Part shown: positions 22,751-32,320 of the stretch, one piece after another
Numbering within the stretch: position 1 is the first letter of the stretch
How the letters are laid out: each line of letters begins with the position of its first letter
Assembly: GCA_022824305.1 (NCBI GenBank)
Contig: JAJEAD010000001.1
Coordinates: 1 to 37,342, forward strand
Length of the DNA stretch: 37,342 bases
Direction of reading: 5' to 3'
Source of the DNA: Gammaproteobacteria bacterium
GTDB lineage: Bacteria; Pseudomonadota; Gammaproteobacteria; HK1
The notes under the pieces: generated by a model
What the model was told of the DNA's origin: nothing
Database searches by the model: none
The model's input: the letters and a program-made list of their open reading frames with translations, nothing else
Translations under genes and position numbers: made by a program

Positions 22751-22770
22751 GCCGCCTGTTCTCGGAAGGC

Positions 22771-22792
22771 CCCCTCCGGCCCGGCCGGGGGG
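22771..22792 (+). terminator. G+C-rich hairpin between binding-protein and ATPase genes
   Basis: CCCC-T-CCGG (22771-22779) pairs with CCGG-GGGG (22785-22792) around a five-base loop, with one bulged T. There is no T run. Such structures between a binding-protein gene and its transporter genes often stabilise the upstream mRNA or cause partial termination. Confidence 0.45.
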
Positions 22793-22804
22793 AGCCGAAT
22801 CCCG

Positions 22805-23856
<1,052 letters not shown>

Positions 23857-23860
<4 letters not shown>

Positions 23861-24720
23861 GCGCACATTCCAGGCCTCGGGGGCTCGTTCCGCATCTCCC
23901 CTTCGCCTGGCCCGCCCTGATGCTGGGGTGCTTCTTCCTCGTCCCCTTCGCGATCATGGTGGTGGTGAGCTTCTTCCACCGCCCGGAGAGCGGGGTGGGA
24001 ACCTACGAGGTGGGCTTCGAGTTCACGCACTACCTGCGTTTCTTCTCGCCGCTCTTCGCCCGCCACATCCTGATCACCATCGAGTTCGCCGCCGTGGCGG
24101 CCCTGTTGAGCGTGCTCGTCGGCTTCCCCTTCACCTACTTCCTGAGCCGCTTCCGTCGCCGGCCGCAGGTGCTGGCCCTGGTCTTCATCCTCTGCGTGCT
24201 GTCGCTGTCGGAGGTGATCGTCGCCTACTCGTGGTCGGTGCTGCTTTCGCGCAGCGCCGGGATCTCGAACTTCTTCGTCTGGCTCGGACTGCTCGCCAAG
24301 CCGGCGTCGTGGACGCCCGGCTACGGGGCGGTGCTCTTCGGGCTCACCTACTTCAACCTGCCCTTCGCGGTGCTGATCATGTACCCGCAGTGCACGCGCC
24401 TCGACACCGAGATCACGGAGGCGGCGCGCACTCTCGGCGCCTCGCCGCTTCGCACCTTCTTCACGGTGGTGGTGCCGATGCTCTGGCCCACCATCATGAC
24501 CGCGGCCATCGTGCTCTTCGTGTTCACCATGGGCGCCTTCGTGACTCCGCAGTGGCTGGGGCGCCCCCAGCACTGGATGTTCGCGATCCTGATAAGCGAT
24601 CAGGCGCTCACGCGCGGCAACCTGCCCTTCGCGTCGGCGCTGTCGATGTTCTTCATGGCCATCACCCTGGCGCTGGTGGCGCTCACGGTGCGGCTCGGCC
24701 GCCGGAAGATCGAGCGGTGA
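23857..24720 (+). CDS. PotB-like ABC transporter permease
   Basis: A 287-residue inner-membrane permease with about six hydrophobic segments, starting with FAWPALMLGCFFLVPFAIMVV. The cytoplasmic coupling loop EAARTLGASPLRTFFTVVVP (about 187-206) is the EAA motif that contacts the ATPase. The N-terminal cytoplasmic stretch and first loop fit the PotB half of polyamine-type transporters. It overlaps its upstream and downstream genes by four bases each. Confidence 0.94.
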
Positions 24721-25520
24721 TCCCTCGCGTCGCCCGCAACGTGTTCTGCTGGCTGGTGGTTCTCAGCCTGAGCCTGCCGCTCTTCATCGTCGCGGGAGTA
24801 TCGCTGAACCAGAAGAAGCTCATGTTCTTCCCTCCACGCGGGCTTTCCATGCGCTGGTACGAGGAGATCTTCACCAAGAGCGCATGGCTCGACTCGTTGC
24901 TCGCAAGCCTCGGCATCGCGGCGCTCGCGGGCGTGCTCGCGCTCTCGATCGCGCTGCCCGCGGCGTACTTCCTGTGGCGCTACCGGGTCTTCTACGCGAA
25001 GCTGCTCTTCAGCATCGGCCTGATGCCCTTCGCGCTGCCGCCGGTGATCACCGCGCTGGGGATGCTCATGCTGTGGGTGCCGCTCGGGCTCGCCGCCAGC
25101 GTCCACGGCCTCGCGCTGGCGCACGGGATATTCCTGGTCACGCTGCCGCTGGTGATGATCTCCCTCGGCCTGGAGTCCATCGACCGCGAGATCGTCGAGG
25201 CGGCGGAGACGATGGGGGCGAGCCCTTCGCGCACCTTCAGCACCGTGATCCTCCCGATGGTGGTGCCCTACATGTTCGCGGGCTACGCCTTCGTGTTCGT
25301 GATCAGCATGAACGAGTTCATCATCTCCTTCTTCATCGGGCAGTTCTCGCTCGCCACCCTGCCCGTGAAGATCTTCTCCCAACTCCGATCCGGCTACACC
25401 CCGACCATCGCCTCGGTGTCCGTGCTCTTCATCCTGCTCGCGGTGGTGGTGTTCAGCCTCGTCGCGCGCTTCGGCGACCTGCCCCGCCTCCTCGGGGCGT
25501 GGACTCCCAAGGAGCGCTGA
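24717..25520 (+). CDS. PotC-like ABC transporter permease
   Basis: A 267-residue permease that completes the transporter. It starts at the GTG at 24717, overlapping the PotB-like stop as GTGA. Features are the first membrane helix (VFCWLVVLSLSLPLFIVAGVS), the LSMRWYEEIF loop common to PotC-type proteins (family pattern S-x-x-WY), and the EAA motif EAAETMGASPSRTFSTVILP (about 160-179). The frame ends in a TGA at 25518-25520. No intrinsic terminator is evident in the 230-base gap that follows. Confidence 0.93.
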   Translation: MIPRVARNVFCWLVVLSLSLPLFIVAGVSLNQKKLMFFPPRGLSMRWYEEIFTKSAWLDSLLASLGIAALAGVLALSIALPAAYFLWRYRVFYAKLLFSIGLMPFALPPVITALGMLMLWVPLGLAASVHGLALAHGIFLVTLPLVMISLGLESIDREIVEAAETMGASPSRTFSTVILPMVVPYMFAGYAFVFVISMNEFIISFFIGQFSLATLPVKIFSQLRSGYTPTIASVSVLFILLAVVVFSLVARFGDLPRLLGAWTPKER

Positions 25521-25753
25521 GACGGCATCGCGTCCCCGCGAGGGTTTCCGCGACCATCGTGGCGGTGAGGGCAGACTCCCGGGGCAGTGACCGGGCGGAG
25601 CCCGACCGGACTCGGGCCGGGGAAGTGCGCGATGGACGGGCGGGCCGTCGGTATGCGATATCGCCGGGCGTACCGGCCCCTCCGGCCAAAATGGCCCGCG
25701 CTCGCGGTTTTCGAGGAGCGTCAGGTTTGCCAGCGCCGCGCCGCGCGCCGCTT

Positions 25754-26926
25754 TCACCCGAAGGGAATCTCGTAGAGGTCGACCGCCTCGCCGGTGAGCT
25801 GATCGGAGCCGTCACGGGTGATGACGTGCACGTCTTCCCACAGCATGTCCACCGCCACCTCGGGCTCCGTGCTGATCACCATGCCTTCCTCGAGCACGGT
25901 ATGGTCGTCGGGGCTGATGCTCGGCGGCTCGGTGAAGCAGATGCCCTGCCCGTGCCCCATGCGTCCGGTGGGGACGAGCTCGTAGCCGGCGGAAGTGATG
26001 ACCGTGCTCGCGATTTCGTGGAGCTCCGAGCACCTGACTCCCGGGCGCAGCGCGTCGATCATGCGGGCGTTGGCCTCGAGCAGCACTTCGTGGCCGTGCC
26101 TCGCCCGCTCGCTCGCCGGCCCCAGAGTTGCGATGCGTGCGTAGTCGATGGTGTGGAAGCGCACGTAGGCGCCCGCGTCGAGGTAGAAGACGTTTCCCTT
26201 CTCGAGCGGCCGGTCGAGGTGGTGCTGGCTGTGGGAGCCGGGGGAGCCGGCGATGAGGTGAACGAAGGAGGTGCGATCGCCGCCCTCTTCCAGGATGAGC
26301 TGGCGCATGCGGCGCACCGCATCGCGCTCGGTCATGCCGGGGACGATCTCGCGGAAGAGGCGCTGTCGCGCCCGACCGGTTATCGCCGCCGCCTCGCGCA
26401 TGCAGGCGACTTCTTCCGGCGTCTTCACCATGCGCAGGCGCACGATGAGGTCGCCGGCATCCACGAAGCGCGCCTGCGGCAGCGCCTGCACGACGGCGAG
26501 ATAATCTCCCACCGGCATGCCCATGCGTTGCTCGTGACCGAGCTCGGCGCCGATCCGGGCCGAGTTGCCGACCAGGTCGCCGATCGCCTCGATCACCATT
26601 GCGTAGGGAAAGCGCTCGATGGCGACATAGCCCCGCAGATCCCGCAGGGGAGTCGTCATCTCGAGGGAGTGAGTGAGCATCTCCCCCGCCACCGCGGCCG
26701 GTTCGCCTTCCCGAGGAAAGACGAGCACCGCGGGCCGGGTGCAGGAGTAGTGGTATCCGAGGGTGCCAGTGCTGCCGGTGAAGTACTGGAAGTTCTCCTC
26801 TCCGGTGACGAGGAGGGCGTCGAGCTCCTGCTCGGCCATCGCCGCTCTCGCCCTCGCCCAGCGTTTCTCGATGTCGGCGCTGGAGAAGACGGACCACTGC
26901 GCTTCGTTCGGGCTGCCCTGGCTCAT
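25754..26926 (-). CDS. M24-family peptidase/creatinase-fold hydrolase (Xaa-Pro aminopeptidase-like)
   Basis: A 390-residue protein with the two-domain 'pita-bread' fold: an N-terminal creatinase-type domain (about 15-160, with [22 protein letters not shown], the usual start of such proteins) and a C-terminal catalytic domain. The metal ligands of the peptidase family appear to be present: Asp in VFYLDAGA, Asp in HTIDYARIA, His in GHGQGI, Glu in TEPPSI and Glu in ISTEPEV, so a metal-dependent peptidase is more likely than a metal-free creatinase. In this neighbourhood it could act on a small N-methylated or proline-like compound taken up by the ABC transporter. The ABC operon converges on it. 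Confidence 0.9.
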   Translation of the reverse strand: MSQGSPNEAQWSVFSSADIEKRWARARAAMAEQELDALLVTGEENFQYFTGSTGTLGYHYSCTRPAVLVFPREGEPAAVAGEMLTHSLEMTTPLRDLRGYVAIERFPYAMVIEAIGDLVGNSARIGAELGHEQRMGMPVGDYLAVVQALPQARFVDAGDLIVRLRMVKTPEEVACMREAAAITGRARQRLFREIVPGMTERDAVRRMRQLILEEGGDRTSFVHLIAGSPGSHSQHHLDRPLEKGNVFYLDAGAYVRFHTIDYARIATLGPASERARHGHEVLLEANARMIDALRPGVRCSELHEIASTVITSAGYELVPTGRMGHGQGICFTEPPSISPDDHTVLEEGMVISTEPEVAVDMLWEDVHVITRDGSDQLTGEAVDLYEIPFG

Positions 26927-26999
26927 GTCGTGTCCTCGCTCTCCGGGAAGGAATCCGTATTGTGGGAACTGCGTCGCGCGGGCGCCACTCCCGGGGGCG

Positions 27000-27209
27000 T
27001 TGCCCCAGGGGTTCGCCCGCTCTGTCCGTCGCCTGGAGCGCCGCGAGTCCCGACACCGCCTGGATCATGTCGTCGCCGCCGGGGGATTCGACCTTGATCA
27101 CGTCGGCGCCCAGGTCGCCGAGCATCTGGGTGGCGACGGGGCCGAGCAGGATCGTCGTGAGGTCGACGATTCGCATCCCCGCCAGGGGACCGCTCGATTC
27201 GTGGCTCAT
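27000..27209 (-). pseudogene. CaiB/BaiF-type CoA-transferase remnant with internal deletion
   Basis: From the ATG at 27209 the minus strand encodes [20 protein letters not shown] and [16 protein letters not shown], an unmistakable class III CoA-transferase N-terminus. After about 45 residues the sequence jumps straight to [19 protein letters not shown], which in full-length family members (about 400 residues) lies some 80 residues further on. It then runs into unrelated sequence ahead of the M24 gene. The catalytic Asp region and C-terminal half are missing. The start is eight bases after the acyl-CoA dehydrogenase stop, which suggests these were once an operon for CoA-linked acid degradation. 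Confidence 0.75.
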
Positions 27210-27217
27210 GTCCGCCG

Positions 27218-28384
27218 TCAATACGATCTCGGCAGCCCCAGCACCCGCTCGGCGATGTAGTTGAGGATCATCTCCGGGCTCACCGGCGCGAGCCGGGGAA
27301 TGAACACCTCGCGCAGGAAGCGCTCGACGTGGAACTCCTTCGCGTAGCCCATGCCGCCGTGCGCCATCACCGCTCGCTCGCAGGCGCGGAAGGCGGCTTC
27401 GCCCGCGAAGTACTTGGCGGCGTTCGCCTGCGCGCCCGCGGGCAGGCCGTGGTCGCAGATCCACGCGCCGCGCATCGCGAGGAGCCACGCCGCCTCGAGC
27501 TCGATCCAGCTCCGGGCGAGCGGGTGCGCGACGCCCTGGTTCTGTCCGATGGGACGGCCGAACACCACGCGCTCCTTCGCATAGCGGGCTGCGCGCGCCA
27601 CGGCCTGGCGCCCGATCCCCACCGCCTCCACCGCGACCAGCACCCGCTCGGGATTCAGGCTGTGCAGGAGAAGGCGAAACCCCTCGCCTTCCTCTCCGAT
27701 GCGGTCTTCCTCGGGGACGTGCAGCCCGTCGATGAACAACGCGTTCGAATCCACGCCGGTCCGCCCCATCTTCGGAATCTCCCGCACCTCGATCCGGTCG
27801 CGGTCCAGTTCGGTGTAGAAGAGGGTGAGCCCGTCGGTGGAGCGCCGGCACCGATCGCGGGGCGTGGTCCGGGCCAGCAGCAGAATCCTGTCCGCGACCT
27901 GCGCGGTCGACGTCCACATCTTGCGTCCGTCGACGAGGTAGCCTCGCCCCTCGCGCCGGGCGAAGGTGGCGATGCGTCCGGTGTCGAGGCCGGCGTCGGG
28001 CTCGGTCACCCCGAAGCAGCAGACTTCCTCTCCCGCGATGAGCGGAGGAAGGAAGCGCTTCTTTTGCGCCCCGGTGCCGGAGACCACGATCGGCATCGGC
28101 CCGAAGATGTTGAGGTGGACCGCCGAGGCCGCGCTCATCGCGCCGGCGGAGTCGGTGAGCGCGTGCATCATGACCGCGGCCTCGCTCACTCCGAGTCCGC
28201 TGCCGCCGAACTCGACCGGCATCGCGATGCCGAGCCAGCCGCCCTCGGCCACGGCGCTCCGGTACTCGTGCGGGAACGCGCCGTCGCGGTCCCGGGCCAG
28301 CCAGTAGTCGTCGCCGAAGCGTGCGGCAATGCGGCGGACCGCCTCGTCGATCACGCGCTGGTCGTCGGTCAGTGCGAAGTCCAT
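27218..28384 (-). CDS. Acyl-CoA dehydrogenase family protein
   Basis: A 388-residue FAD-dependent acyl-CoA dehydrogenase. Seen are an N-terminal helical domain ([22 protein letters not shown]), [15 protein letters not shown], the FAD/substrate signature [13 protein letters not shown] (about 122-134), [11 protein letters not shown], and the C-terminal signature [20 protein letters not shown] (about 345-364), where the Glu after MGYAK- is the probable catalytic base. It oxidises an acyl-CoA thioester to the enoyl-CoA and passes electrons to ETF; which chain or branch it prefers is not clear. The CoA-transferase remnant follows directly on the same strand. Confidence 0.94.
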   Translation of the reverse strand: MDFALTDDQRVIDEAVRRIAARFGDDYWLARDRDGAFPHEYRSAVAEGGWLGIAMPVEFGGSGLGVSEAAVMMHALTDSAGAMSAASAVHLNIFGPMPIVVSGTGAQKKRFLPPLIAGEEVCCFGVTEPDAGLDTGRIATFARREGRGYLVDGRKMWTSTAQVADRILLLARTTPRDRCRRSTDGLTLFYTELDRDRIEVREIPKMGRTGVDSNALFIDGLHVPEEDRIGEEGEGFRLLLHSLNPERVLVAVEAVGIGRQAVARAARYAKERVVFGRPIGQNQGVAHPLARSWIELEAAWLLAMRGAWICDHGLPAGAQANAAKYFAGEAAFRACERAVMAHGGMGYAKEFHVERFLREVFIPRLAPVSPEMILNYIAERVLGLPRSY

Positions 28385-28854
28385 GGCGGTGCTCGCCGGG
28401 TTCCCTTCGGGGTTCCGGATTCTTCCACCCTTCCGGCCGGGCCATGCGCCACCCGCGCCCCTGTCCCGGATACAGAAAAAGGCGGCAAGCCGGCTGTCCG
28501 GCCTGCCGCCAGTCTCATGGGGCCGCGCTCAGGCGAACCAGAAGTGTCGCACGATTCGGAAGGTGTCCAGATCGAAGCCGTTGCTGAACCCTCTCCGTCA
28601 GTTGTTCCGGATACGGAAAGCGAAACCGCCTTTGCTTCGCGGCTGGATCGGGACTGTCCCGTCCGCCGCGGGGCTTCGTGAGGTCACGGTCTCCCTGGTC
28701 GCGGATTCTACGCAATCGTCGACTCGCGTGTGACGGGCGCGCTCCGCGCGTCGAGCGCCGGGTATTCGCCCGGCCCGCGCTGCCGAGCTCTGGAATGTGT
28801 GCGGGCGGTAACGGATCATGCTGCGCCTTTCCGAGAAGATGGAGGTTCACGGAC
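28385..28854. other. Intergenic region with a minus-strand terminator but no intact gene
   Basis: 470 bases between the acyl-CoA dehydrogenase and the Gfo/Idh gene. It contains a convincing minus-strand intrinsic terminator (28475-28510) but no complete gene upstream of it. Short minus-strand frames, such as one ending FRIVRHFWFA just before the terminator and one ending GGFAFRIRNN at 28598, look like the broken end of a protein-coding gene that I cannot identify. A ribosome binding site GGAGG (28841-28845) belongs to the next gene. Confidence 0.5.
28475..28510 (-). terminator. Intrinsic terminator on the minus strand
   Basis: On the minus strand GGCGGCAGGCCGG (28510-28498) pairs with CCGGCTTGCCGCC (28493-28481) around a four-base loop, with one G-U wobble, and is followed at once by five T residues (28480-28476). 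On the plus strand the wobble becomes a mismatch and no T run follows, so it acts on minus-strand transcripts. It would end a transcript coming from the right, where only gene relics remain. Confidence 0.75.
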
Positions 28855-29814
28855 ATGATGAACATCGCCCTGGTCGGTCCCGGCCGCATAGCGGAGCACT
28901 CTCTCGTTCCGGGCTTGTCGAAGGTGCCCGACGCGCGGCTCTGGAGCGTGATGAGCCGCAACCTCGAGCGCGCCAGATCCTTCGCCGGCCGACACGGAGC
29001 GGCGGGAGAGGAGGTGGCCCACGATCGGCTCGACGCTCTCCTCGCCGATCCCGAGCTCGACGCCGTAATCATCGCGACTCCGGACAAGCTGCACGCCGAG
29101 CAGACTCTCGCCGCGGCCGAGGCGGGCAAGCACGTGCTGGTCGAGAAACCGATGGCGACGGATGCGGAGTCGGGCCGCGCCATGATCGAAGCCTGCCGCG
29201 ATGCCGGCGTCGTGCTCGCGGTCGCCTACCACATGCGCTGGCACGCCGGTCACCGGCTCCTGCATGCGCGTGTCGGCGAGGGCGCGGTCGGAACGATCCG
29301 GCAGATGCGGGTGCAGTGGAGCTTCCAGGCTCCGGACAATGCCAACTGGCGTGCGGTGTCGGAGGTGGGGCGCTGGTGGAGCCTGGCGGGAGTGGGCACG
29401 CACTGTCTCGATCAGATCCGCTGGTTCATGGCTCCGGCCGGCGGGGCGACAACCGCGCTCCGCAGCAGCATCGCCCGGGCGGTGTGGGGCGGTCCCCACG
29501 ACGAGCAGGCGACGATCACGCTCTCCTTCGAGTCCGGGGCGCAGGCCACTCTCTGCTCCTCCGCCCTGTTCAAGGCGCCTACCCGCATGGAGGTCTACGG
29601 TTCCGAAGGGTTCGCGACCTGCGAAGGCACTCTGGGCGCGCACGGTGAAGGCCGGATCGAGCTGAACGGAGAGCCTCTGGAGTATGAGCCGGCGGACCCT
29701 TACGCGGGGGAGATCGCCGACTTCGTTGCGGCGATCAACGAAAGGCGGGCGCCGGAGGTGGACGGGGAAGAGGGGCTGCGCAACGTGGAGATGCTGCTCG
29801 AGGCCGACCCCTGA
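28855..29814 (+). CDS. Gfo/Idh/MocA-family oxidoreductase
   Basis: A 319-residue NAD(P)-dependent oxidoreductase. Residues 1-120 form a Rossmann domain with GPGRIAEHSL (8-17), AVIIATPDKLHAEQ (70-83) and the catalytic EKP motif (97-99, VEKPMATDAESG). The C-terminal alpha/beta domain includes the WSLAGVGTHCLDQIRWF stretch, where the usual GG-x-x-x-D-x-G-x-H-x-x-D-x-x-x-W motif holds the active-site His and Asp. The family acts on sugars, inositols and sugar acids, or related hydroxy compounds. GGAGG at 28841-28845 sets the start at the ATG at 28855; a second ATG follows directly. Confidence 0.92.
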   Translation: MMNIALVGPGRIAEHSLVPGLSKVPDARLWSVMSRNLERARSFAGRHGAAGEEVAHDRLDALLADPELDAVIIATPDKLHAEQTLAAAEAGKHVLVEKPMATDAESGRAMIEACRDAGVVLAVAYHMRWHAGHRLLHARVGEGAVGTIRQMRVQWSFQAPDNANWRAVSEVGRWWSLAGVGTHCLDQIRWFMAPAGGATTALRSSIARAVWGGPHDEQATITLSFESGAQATLCSSALFKAPTRMEVYGSEGFATCEGTLGAHGEGRIELNGEPLEYEPADPYAGEIADFVAAINERRAPEVDGEEGLRNVEMLLEADP

Positions 29815-30025
29815 GGCGCCAGGCCGCTGCGGGCCTGCGCGGCGGCGCTCGACACATCCGGATGCGGCCGGTCCGATGTCACGGGCCGACGGCGGCTTGC
29901 AGTGACGGGATCTGTGGCGGGAACGCTGCCCGTGGCGGCCGCCCTCAGCTTGAAGCCTGGTTCCTCGCGCGCCCGTCCTTGAATGATGCCCGGCAAGGCG
30001 GGGTGGACGGCGGCACTCCAACACG

Positions 30026-30055
30026 CTTGAAAAAAACGCGGTCGATTCCACATGA
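30026..30055 (+). promoter_or_regulatory. Sigma-32 (heat-shock) promoter for the hsp20 pair
   Basis: CTTGAAA (30026-30032) matches the sigma-32 -35 consensus exactly. After a 15-base spacer, CCACATGA (30048-30055) resembles the -10 consensus CCCCATNT at six of the defined positions. It lies 34 bases before the first Hsp20 start codon, in a short A-rich stretch that stands out from the G+C-rich surroundings. Confidence 0.6.
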
Positions 30056-30088
30056 ATTGCACGTTCGAAATCAACGGGAGATTCGAAG

Positions 30089-30511
30089 ATGACAACGGGA
30101 ATGCGTGCACTGGACGCGTTGCTCGACCTGCAGCGCGCAATTGCGGCGTCGCGACGCAGCGGCTGGCTCGGCGCCTCGACCACGGGTTACGGGACATTCC
30201 CTCCCGTCAACGTGTTTCGCCAGGGCGATGACTTCGTCCTCGTGGCGGAGGTTCCGGGAGTGGACAAGGATGGCCTCGACATCCAGGTCAAGGGTCGTCA
30301 GGTACGGATAAAGGGCACCAAGAAGCTCGATCTCGCCGACGGTGCAAGCGTGCACCGCCGCGAACGGCGCTCCGGCAACTTCGATCGCGCGCTGGTGATC
30401 CCGGCGGACATCGATGGCGACGGGGCGAGAGCGGAATACCGGGACGGCGTGCTCGCGCTGCACCTGCCCCGTTCCGAAGCCGACCGGCCCCGGTCCATCC
30501 AGATCAGCTAG
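30089..30511 (+). CDS. Hsp20/alpha-crystallin small heat-shock protein, first of pair
   Basis: A 140-residue small heat-shock protein. Residues about 40-140 are the alpha-crystallin domain: FPPVNVFRQGDDFVLVAEVP, GVDKDGLDIQVKGRQVRIKG, and RRSGNFDRALVIPADIDGD. The C-terminal GVLALHLPR strand is followed by SIQIS, which supplies an I-x-I motif for oligomer contacts. The protein holds unfolding proteins for refolding by other chaperones. The gene is preceded by a sigma-32-like promoter and lies nine bases before a second Hsp20 gene, so the two form a heat-shock operon, probably making mixed oligomers. Confidence 0.95.
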   Translation: MTTGMRALDALLDLQRAIAASRRSGWLGASTTGYGTFPPVNVFRQGDDFVLVAEVPGVDKDGLDIQVKGRQVRIKGTKKLDLADGASVHRRERRSGNFDRALVIPADIDGDGARAEYRDGVLALHLPRSEADRPRSIQIS

Positions 30512-30520
30512 GAGACAGTC

Positions 30521-30919
30521 ATGGCACCCCAGAAAGAGATTGAAGTCCAGCAGAAGAAGGAAGTGGCGAGCGCGGAGGAAGCTACCCGTTCCGCCCGCTA
30601 CTACGTCCCCGGCACCGACATTCACGAGTCGGACGACGCGCTCGACATCGCGATGGAAGTGCCCGGCGTCGCAAGGGACGGTGTGGAAGTGACGCTGGAG
30701 AAGGACGTGCTGAAGGTGGTCGCTCAGGTCGACTTCTCGAACTACGAAGGCCTCGAGCCGATCTACACCGAGTACGAGGTCGGACACTTTCAGAGGAGCT
30801 TCTCGCTCTCGAGCAAGATTGACCAGGGCGGGATTTCCGCCCGGGTCGAGAACGGCGTGCTGCACCTTCATCTGCCGAAGACCCGGGAAGCGTCGCCGCG
30901 GCGGATATCGGTGCACTAG
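30521..30919 (+). CDS. Hsp20/alpha-crystallin small heat-shock protein, second of pair
   Basis: A 132-residue partner of the preceding gene. After a charged N-terminal stretch (KEIEVQQKKEVASAEEATR), the alpha-crystallin domain runs from about 28 to 125: YVPGTDIHESDDALDIAMEVPGV, LEKDVLKVVAQVDF, EVGHFQRSFSLSSKIDQGG, and NGVLHLHLPK, ending RRISVH. The N-terminus lacks the hydrophobic/aromatic segment seen in the first protein, so this one may depend on the partner to bind substrates. AGGAGACAG precedes the ATG. A strong hairpin follows 39 bases after the stop. Confidence 0.95.
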   Translation: MAPQKEIEVQQKKEVASAEEATRSARYYVPGTDIHESDDALDIAMEVPGVARDGVEVTLEKDVLKVVAQVDFSNYEGLEPIYTEYEVGHFQRSFSLSSKIDQGGISARVENGVLHLHLPKTREASPRRISVH

Positions 30920-30958
30920 GCCACCGACAGGCTCGAGCGGGTGCGTTCCTCGTTCGCG

Positions 30959-30992
30959 GCGCTCCGGCCCGCCGCCTTGCGGGCCGGAGCGC
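30959..30992 (+). terminator. Strong hairpin after the hsp20 operon
   Basis: GCGCTCCGGCCCGC (30959-30972) and GCGGGCCGGAGCGC (30979-30992) form a perfect 14-bp stem around CGCCTT. No real T run follows, but such a stable stem directly after an operon is most likely a terminator or transcript-protecting structure. Confidence 0.65.
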
Positions 30993-31151
30993 TTCGGTGG
31001 TTCCGACCTCTCCTCGTCGTGCTGCCGGGTGTCGCAGGGCTTCGCTATTCCATCCCCCGTGGCCCGAGTACCATGGAAGGGTTGCCGGGCGGAGGTCCGT
31101 TCATTCCGAATCGATCCGGCACCTACCCAGGACGAGCCGGAGAGGCGATCG

Positions 31152-32195
31152 ATGAAGGGCGTTGTTTTCCCGGGCGACCGGCAGGTCGAAACACTGGATT
31201 TCCCGGACCCCTCCCCGGGACCGGATGAAGTGGTGATGGAGATCAGGGCCAGCGGGATGTGCGGCAGCGATCTGCACATCTACCGTGCTGCTGCGGGCGA
31301 TCCTTCCCTCGGGCTGCCCGCGGACGGGAGTCCCGTGATTGCAGGACACGAGCCCTGCGGCGTGGTCGTGGCCCGGGGCGCCGGGGTGCCCGACGGAGTC
31401 GCTCCCCTCGGGTCCCGAGTGATGTGCCATCACTACCGGGGTTGCGGAATCTGCGCGACCTGCCGCAGCGGCTGGCAACAACTCTGTTCCGAGGGTATTG
31501 CGGTCTACGGGGTCACCGAGCACGGCGCGCACGCGCCCTACATGAAGGCGCCGGCGGCCACGATGGTGCCGCTGCCCGAGTCTCTCTCCTTCGCCGAAGG
31601 CGCCGCCATCTCCTGCGGAACCGGCACCGCGTACGCGGCGCTGGAGCGCATGCGCCTGACCGGTCGTGACACGCTGGCGGTGTTCGGCCAGGGACCGGTC
31701 GGATTGAGCGCGGTGATGTTCGCGGCCGAGATGGGTGCGCGGGTCATCGCGCTCGACATCTCCCGGGAGCGCCTTGCCCTGGCGCGGGACTTCGGGGCGA
31801 GCGAGTGCGTGGACTCGAGTGACGGAGAGGTGGTGCAAAGGCTGCACGACATGACCAGGGGCGAAGGCGTGTCCATGGCCATCGATTGCAGCGGCTCATC
31901 GCAAGCGTGCATCCAGGCCGTGCGTTCGACCCGCACCTGGGGGATCGTGTGCTTCGTCGGTGAGGGAGGCACGCTGACCCTCGACGTTTCGCAGGACATG
32001 CTGCGCCGTCAATTGACCCTCATCGGATCCTGGACCTTTTCCAGCCCGGGGCAGTCGGAGTGCGCCCGCTACGTGGCCGATCGTGGCATCGACCTCGAAC
32101 GGATATTCACCCACCGATACTCGCTCGACCAGGCCGAGGAGGCCTATCGCCGCTTCGACCGGCAAACGACCGGAAAGGGAGTGTTCGAGTTCTGA
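31152..32195 (+). CDS. Zinc-dependent alcohol dehydrogenase (MDR family)
   Basis: A 347-residue medium-chain dehydrogenase. Catalytic zinc ligands are Cys37 (MCGSD) and His66-Glu67 (AGHEPCG), with Cys155 (SCGTGT) probably the third. The structural zinc site is complete: Cys98, Cys101, Cys104 and Cys112. The NAD-binding loop is GQGPVG at 179-184, followed by Asp at the end of the second strand (IALDISRERL), favouring NAD. Relatives include sorbitol, threonine and other polyol dehydrogenases. It is on the same strand as the molybdoenzyme gene, 125 bases upstream of it. Confidence 0.93.
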   Translation: MKGVVFPGDRQVETLDFPDPSPGPDEVVMEIRASGMCGSDLHIYRAAAGDPSLGLPADGSPVIAGHEPCGVVVARGAGVPDGVAPLGSRVMCHHYRGCGICATCRSGWQQLCSEGIAVYGVTEHGAHAPYMKAPAATMVPLPESLSFAEGAAISCGTGTAYAALERMRLTGRDTLAVFGQGPVGLSAVMFAAEMGARVIALDISRERLALARDFGASECVDSSDGEVVQRLHDMTRGEGVSMAIDCSGSSQACIQAVRSTRTWGIVCFVGEGGTLTLDVSQDMLRRQLTLIGSWTFSSPGQSECARYVADRGIDLERIFTHRYSLDQAEEAYRRFDRQTTGKGVFEF

Positions 32196-32320
32196 GCGGG
32201 GTGTGGCCGGTGCCGGCGCCGGCGCAAGCCGGCATGTCGAGTTTGACCTGGAGCCTGGATCGTCGTTGATGCCCGGTAGCGGTGGTCTTCGGGCTCCGGG
32301 ACGGGAAAGGAGGACACGAG

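Noticed and set aside
25812..28445. An 877-codon open frame on the minus strand through the M24 and acyl-CoA dehydrogenase region
   Set aside because: Out of frame with both real genes. Only its short middle part, the CoA-transferase remnant from 27209, resembles a protein family, and that is annotated separately.
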